Source: JANNAV01 sp031384695
GTDB taxonomy: Bacteria > Pseudomonadota > Alphaproteobacteria > Rhodobacterales > Rhodobacteraceae
Direction of reading: 5' to 3'
Assembly (NCBI GenBank): GCA_031384695.1
Contig: JANNAV010000031.1
Span: forward strand, 1 to 27,747
DNA: 27,747 bases
Shown: piece after piece, positions 7,750 to 14,932 of the stretch
Position numbering within the stretch: the first letter of the stretch is position 1
Layout: each line of letters starts with the position of its first letter
Notes under the pieces: generated by a model
The model's input: only the letters and a program-made list of their open reading frames with translations
Told to the model about the DNA's origin: nothing
Databases searched by the model: none
Position numbers and translations under genes: made by a program

Positions 7750-8109
7750 CTCGTTGGATGCCTGCCTGCTGCGTTGTTGTTGCACTAAGCTTCGCAGGTC
7801 ACTGCGCCAAATGCCACCAATTCGATGCGCCAATGATGGCTTTTTCGCCAGAATCGGCCTGCTTGCAACGGTTTTCCAACAGCGGTTAATCATGTCTGAA
7901 CGGATTCTGATATTCCTTTCATGTAGTTACAGAATTTTTGCCGCTATTTTGCGATCCCTTAAAACACCTTGCTTCTGCCCAAATCGGGCCATGATCGGCT
8001 GGCTATATCTGCTCATACCAAGACGGAGATCGAACCGGAACAGAGGCCGGAACGAGTTGACCCGAAACGGTTGGAAAACCTGAGCAACTCCTGGAAAGGG
8101 ACCGATACC
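7750..8109. other. Intergenic region between the lytic transglycosylase and first pilin gene
   Basis: This 360-nt divergent region is markedly AT-richer around 7890-7970 than anything else nearby, as expected for a strong promoter region. A possible plus-strand promoter is TTGCCG (7938-7943), a 16-nt spacer and TAAAAC (7960-7965), leaving a leader of about 140 nt before the pilin; this is weak evidence. No small gene is convincing here. The pilin's ribosome-binding site AAAGGG is at 8095-8100. Confidence 0.4.
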
Positions 8110-8298
8110 ATGAAACTCCTGAACATTTTCAAATCCTTCAAGAACGACGAATCCGGCGCCGTGACCGTTGACTGGGTCGTGCTGACCGCAGCCATCGTGG
8201 GCCTCGGCCTGGTTGTGATGCAGTCGGTCGGCGGCGGCATCACCACGATGAGCGCAACCATCGCGTCGGACCTGTCGGACAACACCACCGGCTACTGA
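8110..8298 (+). CDS. flp: Flp-type pilin (Tad pilus), copy 1
   Basis: This 62-residue prepilin has a short positively charged leader (MKLLNIFKSFKNDESG) ending in Gly, then the hydrophobic helix starting AVTVDWVVLTAAIVGLG. The prepilin peptidase CpaA (18368-18865) should cut after the Gly, leaving a 46-residue mature subunit. Flp pilins usually carry Glu at +5 and Tyr at +6; this one has Asp and Trp. The start at 8110 is chosen because it follows AAAGGG by 9 nt and gives a standard leader; a longer in-frame ORF from 7969 adds non-pilin sequence. A strong terminator follows at 8326, so this is probably the separately and highly transcribed major pilin (inference). Confidence 0.92.
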   Translation: MKLLNIFKSFKNDESGAVTVDWVVLTAAIVGLGLVVMQSVGGGITTMSATIASDLSDNTTGY

Positions 8299-8325
8299 GC
8301 CTGATCGCCTTCTGGCGTAAAACAC

Positions 8326-8358
8326 AAAGGCCGCGTCCGGGATGGGACGCGGCCTTTT
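8326..8358 (+). terminator. Rho-independent terminator after flp copy 1
   Basis: The stem AAAGGCCGCGTCC pairs perfectly with GGACGCGGCCTTT (13 bp) around the 6-nt loop GGGATG, and is followed by a T-rich tract (TTTTGCTTT). It lies 28 nt after the first pilin stop codon. Confidence 0.88.
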
Positions 8359-8507
8359 GCTTTGGCCCGCACCCCCCCGTACCCCCTTGATGCCACAAAA
8401 CTGCCGCGCCAATCGCCTGATTTCAGCCTTATTTTTCAAGGAAAGTGAGATCTGACAGGGTCTGGCACGCAGGTGCGCGAATGACCGCCTCAGAAGGGAA
8501 GACCACA

Positions 8508-8705
8508 ATGAACGCCATGCTGCACAATTTCAAGACCGAGGAAAGCGGTGCGGTAACCGTTGATTGGGTGGTGCTGACCGCAGCGGTCACAGCCCTCGCC
8601 ATGCTGGTGTTGTTGCCGATCGCTTACGGCACCAACAACGCATCAAGCGATGTTGGCAGTTACATTGCCAACCAGGAAGTCGGTTACCAAAATCTGGGCG
8701 ATTGA
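8508..8705 (+). CDS. Flp-type pilin (Tad pilus), copy 2
   Basis: This 65-residue prepilin has a leader (MNAMLHNFKTEESG) and hydrophobic helix AVTVDWVVLTAAVTALAML. It shares the ESGAVTVDWVVLTAA core with copy 1 but differs in the rest of the helix and in the C-terminal tail, which is polar and Asn-rich. Cleavage after Gly14 would give a mature 51-residue protein. The start at 8508 follows AGAAGGGAAG at a good distance; a second ATG three codons later is possible. Because it lies past the terminator of copy 1 and directly before cpaB, it may be a lower-abundance or minor pilin (inference). Like copy 1 it has Asp and Trp in place of the canonical Glu and Tyr. Confidence 0.9.
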   Translation: MNAMLHNFKTEESGAVTVDWVVLTAAVTALAMLVLLPIAYGTNNASSDVGSYIANQEVGYQNLGD

Positions 8706-8770
8706 GCGGGCGCACCATGGTGGTTCGCCTGCAGGCCGGCGGGGGCCGGAACGGGTAAAGGGGATATGCT

Positions 8771-9613
8771 ATGCGGATGATATTTGGATTGGTGCTTGTG
8801 GTTGGCGTCGCCCTCGCGGGCTTTGCCGTCTGGATGGCACAGGGCTACATCAACAAAACCGAGGTGGCGCTCCAGCAGGAGCTGCAGATCAAAGCCAAGA
8901 CCGGCGGCCTGATCGAGGTTTATGTGGTCAATAAGCCGATGAACTACGGTGACGCACTGACCGAAAAAGATGTCGAGATGATCTACTGGCCCAAGAACGC
9001 CCTGCCCGAAACGGCGTTCCTGAAAAAAGACGATCTTTTCCCGGATGAGGGCAAAAAACCGCGCTATATCCTGCGGCAGATGGAGAAATACGAACCGGTT
9101 CTGGCGATGAAGGTCACAGAACCCGGCGAGCCCGCCGGTCTGACCGGCCAGTTGGCCAAGGGCATGCGCGCCTTCGCGATCAAGGTGGATGTCTCGTCGG
9201 GCGTGTCGGGCTTTGTGCAACCGGGCGATCACGTCGATATCTACTGGACCGGCAATGTGGCAGGCACCGATGGCGATCTGACCCGGCTGATCGAAAGCGG
9301 CGTCAAGATCATCGCCATCGACCAGACGGCGGATGGCGGCGCAGGCGGTGCCACCGTTGCGCGCACCGTCACCGTGGCCTCAACACCCGAAGACGTCGCA
9401 CGTCTGGCGCAGGCGCAGGCTACCGGCCATCTGGCGTTGTCTTTGGTGGGCGTGGGCGATATCACCGAAAACGCCTTCGTCGAGGTGGACAGCAACGCCC
9501 TTCTGGGCATCAACCCCGAGCAGGTTGCCAAAGTCGAAGCCGAGAAAGTCTGCTCGATCAAAACCCGCAAGGGGGCCGATATTCAGGAAACTGCCATCCC
9601 CTGCACCAACTAG
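8771..9613 (+). CDS. cpaB: Tad pilus assembly protein CpaB/RcpC
   Basis: This 280-residue envelope protein has an N-terminal membrane anchor (MRMIFGLVLVVGVALAGFAV), an SAF-like domain (about residues 45-130, including VYVVNKPMNYGDALTEKDV) and the RcpC/CpaB region (about 135-250, with GVSGFVQPGDHVDIYW and VASTPEDVARLAQAQATGHL). CpaB is thought to work in the periplasm with the CpaC secretin. AAAGGGGAT lies just before the ATG. Two cysteines near the C-terminus (AEKVCSIKT and AIPCTN) could form a disulphide. A hairpin that may act as a terminator or attenuator follows at 9623, before cpaC. Confidence 0.93.
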   Translation: MRMIFGLVLVVGVALAGFAVWMAQGYINKTEVALQQELQIKAKTGGLIEVYVVNKPMNYGDALTEKDVEMIYWPKNALPETAFLKKDDLFPDEGKKPRYILRQMEKYEPVLAMKVTEPGEPAGLTGQLAKGMRAFAIKVDVSSGVSGFVQPGDHVDIYWTGNVAGTDGDLTRLIESGVKIIAIDQTADGGAGGATVARTVTVASTPEDVARLAQAQATGHLALSLVGVGDITENAFVEVDSNALLGINPEQVAKVEAEKVCSIKTRKGADIQETAIPCTN

Positions 9614-9622
9614 GCCCAAAAA

Positions 9623-9665
9623 ACAAAGCGCGCGATCACTCTATATGGGGGTCGCGCCTTTGTTT
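9623..9665 (+). terminator. Hairpin terminator/attenuator between cpaB and cpaC
   Basis: AACAAAG-(C bulge)-GCGCGA pairs with TCGCGC-CTTTGTT across a loop of about 14 nt, and the 3' arm runs into TTTT. It resembles an imperfect Rho-independent terminator 10 nt after the cpaB stop. With the promoter-like sequence at 9724-9752 it suggests that cpaC starts a new transcript or is reduced relative to cpaB. Confidence 0.6.
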
Positions 9666-9723
9666 TGCGCAGACTGTAGGGGGCTGTTGCAGGTTATCCA
9701 CATAAAGAACAGCCTTCAAGCTT

Positions 9724-9752
9724 TTGATTCTTGCTTAAAATTCGAATATCCT
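9724..9752 (+). promoter_or_regulatory. Candidate promoter for cpaC
   Basis: TTGATT (9724-9729) and TATCCT (9747-9752) are separated by exactly 17 nt, in an AT-rich island within otherwise GC-rich DNA. It lies between the hairpin after cpaB and the cpaC start at 9819. Only consensus resemblance supports it. Confidence 0.4.
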
Positions 9753-9818
9753 GCATTTTCAGGTGAAGAACGGGCGACAAAGACCCGGGCAGAGGCGCGA
9801 TCGAAAAGGGCAGCTCAC

Positions 9819-11225
9819 ATGAGATTGCATAGTTTTCTGAAGGCAGGTTTGCTGGGCACCGCCCTTGCAACATCCGCCATGACACCACTCAATGCCGAAA
9901 CCCTGCGCGTCATGTCGGGCTCTGCAACCACCCCCCTCAACGTGCCGATGAACCGCGCGGTGGTGGTGGAAAGCGATGTGCCCTTCGCCGAGTTGTCGAT
10001 AGCCAATCCTGGCATCGCCGATATCTCGACGCTGTCGGATCGCTCGATCTATGTGTTGGGCAAAACGCCGGGGCGCACCACGCTGACCCTGCTTGCCCCC
10101 GACGGCAAACTGATTGCCAACGTCGAAGTGCAGGTATCCCCCGACATCGCCGAATTCAAGGAACGCCTGCAACAGATCCTGCCCGGTGAAACCATCGAGG
10201 TGCGCACCGCCAATGATGGCATCGTGCTGTCGGGCACGGTATCATCCACCGCGAAACTTGACCGCGCGCTGGATCTCGCCAACCGCTATGCGCCCGAGCG
10301 GGTGTCCAACCTGATGAGCGTTGGCGGCACCCAGCAGGTTATGCTCAAGGTCCGCTTCGCTGAAATGCAGCGTTCGGTTTCCAAAAGCCTGTCGGCGTCG
10401 ATTGGCGTCTCGGGCGGCACCAATGCGGGCATCCATGCGGGCTCCGGTGTGCTCTCCACCGGCTCGACGCTGACATCGGTTCTGGCCGGCAACAACATCG
10501 CCAGCCCCAATCCGGCCGAAGGCCGCGCCACGCTTGGGTTCTCCGCGGGATCGCTTGAATTCGCGGTGCTGCTCGAAGCGCTCGAATCAAAGGGTGTCGT
10601 GCGCACCCTGGCCGAGCCGAACCTGACCGCCCTTTCCGGCCAAGAGGCAAAGTTCCTTGCGGGCGGCGAATATCCGATCCCGGTTTCAAGCGACAACGGT
10701 TCCATCTCGGTCGAATACAAACCCTTCGGCGTCGAGATGAGCTTTACCCCCACCGTGGTGGACGGCGACATCATCAACCTGCAGATCAACGCCGCGGTTT
10801 CCTCGATCGACACCACCACCACGCTGCAAAACAACGGCTTTACCATCAACGCCTTCCGGCGCCGCGAAACCTCAACCACGGTCGAGATGCGCGATGGTGA
10901 AAGCTTTGCCATCGCGGGCCTGTTGCAGGACGACTTCCGCGATCTGAACGGTCAGGTGCCGTGGCTTGGCGATATCCCGATCCTGGGCGCGCTCTTCCGC
11001 AGCGCCGAGTATCAGCGCGCGCAAAGCGAGCTGGTGATCATCGTGACGCCGCACCTCGTCTCGCCCACCCGTGGCGATGCGCTGGCCCTGCCGACCGACC
11101 GCGTGCGCATTCCAACCGAGAAAGACCTGTTCCTGTTCGGCAACGTCGCCCGCAGGCAAAAAGGTGCTGCGGGCGAGGTTTCCCGGCAGGACTTCAACGG
11201 GTCTTATGGCTATGTGATGGAGTAG
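9819..11225 (+). CDS. cpaC: Tad pilus outer-membrane secretin CpaC/RcpA
   Basis: This 468-residue protein, from the ATG at 9819, follows AAAAGGG and opens with a signal peptide (MRLHSFLKAGLLGTALATSA, cleavage near ...LNA). A longer frame from 9333 overlaps cpaB out of frame and is discarded. The N-terminal pilus/secretin domain (about 30-110, e.g. FAELSIANPGIADI and LGKTPGRTTLTL) is followed by a BON-like stretch (about 115-185). The secretin domain (about 240-420) has VRTLAEPNLTALSGQEAKFL and, near its end, VPWLGDIPILGALFRS and SELVIIVTPHLVSP, all typical of the family. It should form the gated outer-membrane ring through which the Flp pilus leaves the cell. Confidence 0.95.
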   Translation: MRLHSFLKAGLLGTALATSAMTPLNAETLRVMSGSATTPLNVPMNRAVVVESDVPFAELSIANPGIADISTLSDRSIYVLGKTPGRTTLTLLAPDGKLIANVEVQVSPDIAEFKERLQQILPGETIEVRTANDGIVLSGTVSSTAKLDRALDLANRYAPERVSNLMSVGGTQQVMLKVRFAEMQRSVSKSLSASIGVSGGTNAGIHAGSGVLSTGSTLTSVLAGNNIASPNPAEGRATLGFSAGSLEFAVLLEALESKGVVRTLAEPNLTALSGQEAKFLAGGEYPIPVSSDNGSISVEYKPFGVEMSFTPTVVDGDIINLQINAAVSSIDTTTTLQNNGFTINAFRRRETSTTVEMRDGESFAIAGLLQDDFRDLNGQVPWLGDIPILGALFRSAEYQRAQSELVIIVTPHLVSPTRGDALALPTDRVRIPTEKDLFLFGNVARRQKGAAGEVSRQDFNGSYGYVME

Positions 11226-11226
11226 G

Positions 11227-11889
11227 ATGATGCGCATTCAGGCACGAATTCTGCCACTGCTCGCCGCCACCGCCTTCTTTGGCCTTTCCGCCTGTGAAGT
11301 TGGCGGCTTCTACCGCGAGGCCGGTGCCGAAGTGGACGAGGGCAGCTTTGGCAACCCCACGATGAACAACGCCCTGCTTATGCGCGGCGAGATTGACGCG
11401 ACGGTGGCGCTGGGCAACCGCTTCGCCACCGAAGTTCCTACCACCATCACTTTCGCCTTCAACTCGTCGCAGTTGACAAACGAGGCCCGCGCAACCCTGC
11501 GCCAGCAGGCCGACTGGATCCGCCAATTCCCCGAAGTGCGCTTCAAGGTCTTTGGCCACACCGATCTTGTGGGTTCCGACAGTTACAACAAGGCGCTTGG
11601 CATGCGCCGCGCGCGTGCGGCTGTCGGCTATCTGACCGGCCTTGGCATCGGCTCGGCCCGGCTTGAGGCGGTGGTTTCCTTCGGCAAAACCCAACCGGTG
11701 ATCCAGACCCCCGGCCCCGAACAACGCAACCGCCGTACCGTCACCGAGGTTTCCGGCTTTGTGAACCGCCGCTCCATGCTGTTGAACGGCAAATACGCCG
11801 AGGTGGTGTTCCGCGAATACATCAAATACGCCAAACGGCCGATTGTCGACAGCACCCAAACCTCGAACGAAGTCACACCTGGCGGCTGA
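11227..11889 (+). CDS. OmpA-family lipoprotein of the Tad locus
   Basis: This 220-residue protein has a lipoprotein signal peptide ending in GLSAC (lipidated Cys23) and an OmpA/MotB-like peptidoglycan-binding domain at about residues 72-180. That domain includes ITFAFNSSQLTNEA, VFGHTDLVGSDSYN and ALGMRRARAAVGYL. It begins 1 nt after the cpaC stop (ATGATG, so 11230 is an alternative start), so translation is probably coupled. In many Tad loci this place is held by CpaD/RcpB; here the OmpA-like lipoprotein may tie the secretin to the wall. About 45 residues follow the OmpA fold and are of unknown role. A hairpin follows at 11914. Confidence 0.9.
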   Translation: MMRIQARILPLLAATAFFGLSACEVGGFYREAGAEVDEGSFGNPTMNNALLMRGEIDATVALGNRFATEVPTTITFAFNSSQLTNEARATLRQQADWIRQFPEVRFKVFGHTDLVGSDSYNKALGMRRARAAVGYLTGLGIGSARLEAVVSFGKTQPVIQTPGPEQRNRRTVTEVSGFVNRRSMLLNGKYAEVVFREYIKYAKRPIVDSTQTSNEVTPGG

Positions 11890-11913
11890 TACACCCCGGG
11901 GCACCCCAAACCA

Positions 11914-11937
11914 AAGGCCCGCAGCGATGCGGGCCTT
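11914..11937 (+). terminator. Hairpin terminator after OmpA-like gene
   Basis: A perfect 10-bp stem AAGGCCCGCA / TGCGGGCCTT closes a GCGA tetraloop 24 nt after the stop codon. The T-tract is weak (TTCGCCGTTT), so termination may be partial. Confidence 0.65.
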
Positions 11938-12161
11938 CGCCGTTTCCCCCGCCTTCGTTTCCACTTTCCGCGCCAGAATCATTAAAAATCTAAGATTGAC
12001 GATTTTTTAGCCCCAATGTCGCCAACATCTGCCTGCACCTTCGTTGCAATGGGAACAATCGCATTCGGCCTTCGGGCGGGTGCAGCGCTCCCGGTTTGGC
12101 AGGGGTGCCCATTGGGGCAACAGCGTCAGGCCGCCGGGCGGTTTTGGAAGGGCAAGAGAAG
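11938..12161 (+). other. Leader region upstream of cpaE with AT-rich dyad
   Basis: These 224 nt lie between the OmpA-like gene terminator and cpaE. An AT-rich core (11979-12010) includes the inverted repeat AAAAATC (11984-11990) / GATTTTT (12001-12007) with a 10-nt spacer, and a TTGACG at 11996-12001 that resembles a -35 box. No good -10 box follows at the right distance. A promoter for the cpaE-cpaA gene group is likely here, but its exact position is not shown. Confidence 0.35.
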
Positions 12162-13448
12162 ATGACGAGCGTCGCAACCCTGCAACCGGATCAAGCACCC
12201 ATTGTGGCGTGCACGATTTCGCGTGACGTGCAGAACTTCGATCTTCTGATCGACGATATGGAACTGGAACTGGGCGAAAGCTGGGGCGATCTGTCGTTCG
12301 AGGATGCGATCATATTCCTCGGCCAACCCGATGCCTCCACGCTGCAATTCGTGGCCATCGCCGTGAATGGCGATGACGAGGCTGATCTCAGCCGGGTGAT
12401 AGATGTCATTCGTCTGGCCAAGGATCGTGGCATCCGCGTGGTGCTGATTGCCGATCAGGTCAGCCCGATCGCCCTGCATCAGTTGTTGCGCCTTGGGGCC
12501 GATGATTTCGTCCCCTATCCACTTCCCGAAGGTGCGCTGCACGAGGCCATCGAACGCACCCGCACCCCCGTGCCAGCCCCGGTCGCACCCGCTGCCGCCG
12601 TCGCCGCGGCCCCTGCCGCCAGCCTTGAAACCCATGACGGCGCATCGCCCGCCTTCAAGGCAAAGGGCGACAGGAACGGCGTCGTGTTGCCGGTGCATGG
12701 CCTTGCGGGCGGCTGCGGCGCGTCAACCTTTGCCACCAACCTGGCGTGGGAACTGGCAAATATCTCCAAAGACGGCCCGCGCGTGTGCCTGATCGACTTT
12801 GATTTCCAGTTCGGCTCGGCCGCAACCTATCTTGATCTGCCCCGCAAAGAAGCGGTGTTCGAGCTGTTGTCGGATACCGCCAACTCCGACAGCGATCAGT
12901 TGCTGCACGCCATGCTCACCTTCAATGACAAGCTGCATGTGCTCACCGCCCCCGCAGATATGCTGCCGCTGGATATCGTCGGCCCCGATGACATCGCGCG
13001 CATTGTCGACATGGCGCGCGCGAATTTCGATTTCGTGGTGATCGACATGCCGCGCACCATCGTCTCGTGGACGGAAACCGTCCTTGCCCGCAGCCATCTT
13101 TACTTTGCACTGCTGGAACTTGATCTGCGCTCGGCGCAAAACGTGCTGCGGCTGGTGCGGGCGCTCAAGGCCGAAGGCCTGCCGCATGAAAGACTGCGCT
13201 ACGTGCTGAACCGCGCCCCCAAATTCACCGATCTTTCGGCGAAAAGCCGGGTCAAGCGGATGGCAGAAAGCCTTGATATCGTTCTGGAAGTGCAACTGCC
13301 TGATGGCGGGTTGCAGGTGACGCAGGCCAATGACCACGGCCTGCCGCTTTCGGAAAATGCCGCCAAGAATCCGCTGCGCCGCGAGATTCAGAAACTGGCA
13401 AAGTCACTGTTTGATCTGAACAAAGCCGCCGAAACCGGCAAAGGCTGA
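12162..13448 (+). CDS. cpaE: Tad pilus localisation ATPase-like protein CpaE/TadZ
   Basis: This 428-residue protein starts MTSVATLQPDQAPIVACTIS after AGAGAAG; an upstream ATG at 12096 would add 22 residues. The N-terminal atypical receiver-like domain (about 12-130) is followed by a Pro/Ala-rich linker (134-158) and a MinD/ParA-like domain (from about 172). The P-loop region reads GLAGGCGAST (180-189): compared with the deviant Walker A of ParA/MinD (KGGxGKT), both lysines are replaced by alanine. LIDFDFQFGSAATYLDL (Walker A' region) and FVVIDMPRTIVSW (Walker B) remain. TadZ/CpaE proteins place the pilus machinery, often at a pole. Nucleotide hydrolysis is doubtful without the lysines. Confidence 0.93.
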   Translation: MTSVATLQPDQAPIVACTISRDVQNFDLLIDDMELELGESWGDLSFEDAIIFLGQPDASTLQFVAIAVNGDDEADLSRVIDVIRLAKDRGIRVVLIADQVSPIALHQLLRLGADDFVPYPLPEGALHEAIERTRTPVPAPVAPAAAVAAAPAASLETHDGASPAFKAKGDRNGVVLPVHGLAGGCGASTFATNLAWELANISKDGPRVCLIDFDFQFGSAATYLDLPRKEAVFELLSDTANSDSDQLLHAMLTFNDKLHVLTAPADMLPLDIVGPDDIARIVDMARANFDFVVIDMPRTIVSWTETVLARSHLYFALLELDLRSAQNVLRLVRALKAEGLPHERLRYVLNRAPKFTDLSAKSRVKRMAESLDIVLEVQLPDGGLQVTQANDHGLPLSENAAKNPLRREIQKLAKSLFDLNKAAETGKG

Positions 13449-13469
13449 ACGGCCTGATTGGGGTAGATT

Positions 13470-14924
13470 ATGTTTTCACGTTTCAAGAAACCAGAAGGCG
13501 GCCCGGCAAAACCCGCCATCGCCGCAGTAAACCAAGCCACCCCGGCCGCGCGCCCGGCGGTGGGCGTCAAGCCCATCATCGCCAACCGCCCGATGCCGAC
13601 CGGCCCCGTCGCGCGCGCGCCCGCCGAGGTTGCCGCGATGGACAAAGAGAAAAAGCGCAAAGACCGTCTGGCCGAGTTGAAGGGCGCTCTGCACAAACGC
13701 CTGCTCGATGATCTGAACCTGGCAGCCCTGGAAACCGCCTCCGAGGCCAATCTGAAATCCGAAATATCCGCGATTGTCACCGAAGCCCTGGACGAGATGC
13801 AGGTGTCCCTGAACAAGGAAGACCGCGCCATACTCAACCAGGATCTTTATGACGAGGTGATGGGCCTCGGCCCGCTGGAGCCGCTGCTGAAGGATGAGAC
13901 CGTCAACGACATTCTGGTGAACGGCCCCAACCGCATCTTTGTCGAGCGCGGCGGCAAGCTGGAACTGACCGACATCACCTTCAAGGACGAACGCCACCTC
14001 TTGCGGATCATCGACAAGATCGTGTCCGCCGTGGGCCGCCGGGTTGACGAATCGAACCCCTACGTTGACGCCCGCTTGCAGGACGGCTCGCGTTTCAACG
14101 CCATGGTGCCGCCGGTTGCAGTCGACGGCAGCCTTGTTTCCATTCGGAAATTCAAGAAAGAAAAGCTGGGCGTGCCAGACCTTGTGCGCTTTGGCGCCTT
14201 CACCGAGGAAATCGCGGCCTACCTGCAAGCCGCAGTCTCGTGCCGCCTGAACATCATCGTCTCGGGCGGTACGGGTTCGGGCAAAACCACCACGCTCAAC
14301 GCGCTGTCCTCGTTCATCGACAACACCGAACGCGTGCTGACCATCGAAGACACCGCCGAATTGCAACTGCAACAGGTGCATGTGGGCCGGATGGAAAGCC
14401 GCCCGCCGAACGTCGAAGGCAAGGGCGCTGTCACCCAGCGCGACTGTTTGCGCAACGCTTTGCGGATGCGCCCCGACCGGATCATCGTGGGGGAAACCCG
14501 CGGTGAAGAGGTGATCGACATGTTGCAGGCGATGAACACCGGCCACGACGGCTCGATGACCACGATCCACGCCAACTCTGCCCGCGACGGCATCTCGCGC
14601 CTCGAAAACATGGTCGCAATGGCCGGTATCGAGATGCCGCTGAAAGCCGTGCGCAGCCAGATCGCCTCGGCTGTGAACCTGATCGTGCAGGCCTCGCGCT
14701 TGCAGGACGGTTCGCGCCGCATGGTGTCGGTGACGGAAATCACCGGCATGGAAGGCGAAGTGATCTCGATGCAGGAAATCTTCCGCTACGAGCGTCTGGG
14801 GGTGGAGCCGAACGGCAAGATCATCGGCCGCTTCAACGCCACCGGCGTGCGCTCGCACTACTCCGAACGCTTCAAGCAATGGGGCTACGATCTGCCCGCC
14901 TCCATCTATGAACCCATCGTCTGA
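13470..14924 (+). CDS. cpaF: Tad pilus assembly/retraction ATPase CpaF/TadA
   Basis: This 484-residue secretion ATPase of the GspE/VirB11 superfamily has a variable, Pro/Ala- and Lys-rich N-terminus (1-75). An N-terminal domain (about 80-240) precedes the catalytic domain with Walker A GGTGSGKT (266-273), the Asp box TIEDTAELQL (291-300), Walker B RPDRIIVGETRG (335-346) and the His box GHDGSMTTIHAN (358-369). It powers Flp pilus polymerisation at the inner membrane together with TadB and TadC. The ATG lies 21 nt after cpaE, and tadB begins 8 nt downstream. Confidence 0.97.
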   Translation: MFSRFKKPEGGPAKPAIAAVNQATPAARPAVGVKPIIANRPMPTGPVARAPAEVAAMDKEKKRKDRLAELKGALHKRLLDDLNLAALETASEANLKSEISAIVTEALDEMQVSLNKEDRAILNQDLYDEVMGLGPLEPLLKDETVNDILVNGPNRIFVERGGKLELTDITFKDERHLLRIIDKIVSAVGRRVDESNPYVDARLQDGSRFNAMVPPVAVDGSLVSIRKFKKEKLGVPDLVRFGAFTEEIAAYLQAAVSCRLNIIVSGGTGSGKTTTLNALSSFIDNTERVLTIEDTAELQLQQVHVGRMESRPPNVEGKGAVTQRDCLRNALRMRPDRIIVGETRGEEVIDMLQAMNTGHDGSMTTIHANSARDGISRLENMVAMAGIEMPLKAVRSQIASAVNLIVQASRLQDGSRRMVSVTEITGMEGEVISMQEIFRYERLGVEPNGKIIGRFNATGVRSHYSERFKQWGYDLPASIYEPIV

Positions 14925-14932
14925 GGCCCATC

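Noticed and set aside
8720..8750. GC-rich palindromic sequence (GCCTGCAGGC and neighbours) between flp copy 2 and cpaB as a terminator
   Set aside because: No T-tract and it lies directly before the cpaB ribosome-binding site; short GC palindromes are frequent in this GC-rich DNA.
13476..14879. 467-residue minus-strand frame opposite cpaF
   Set aside because: Antisense of the CpaF gene, whose Walker A, Walker B, Asp and His boxes are intact on the plus strand.
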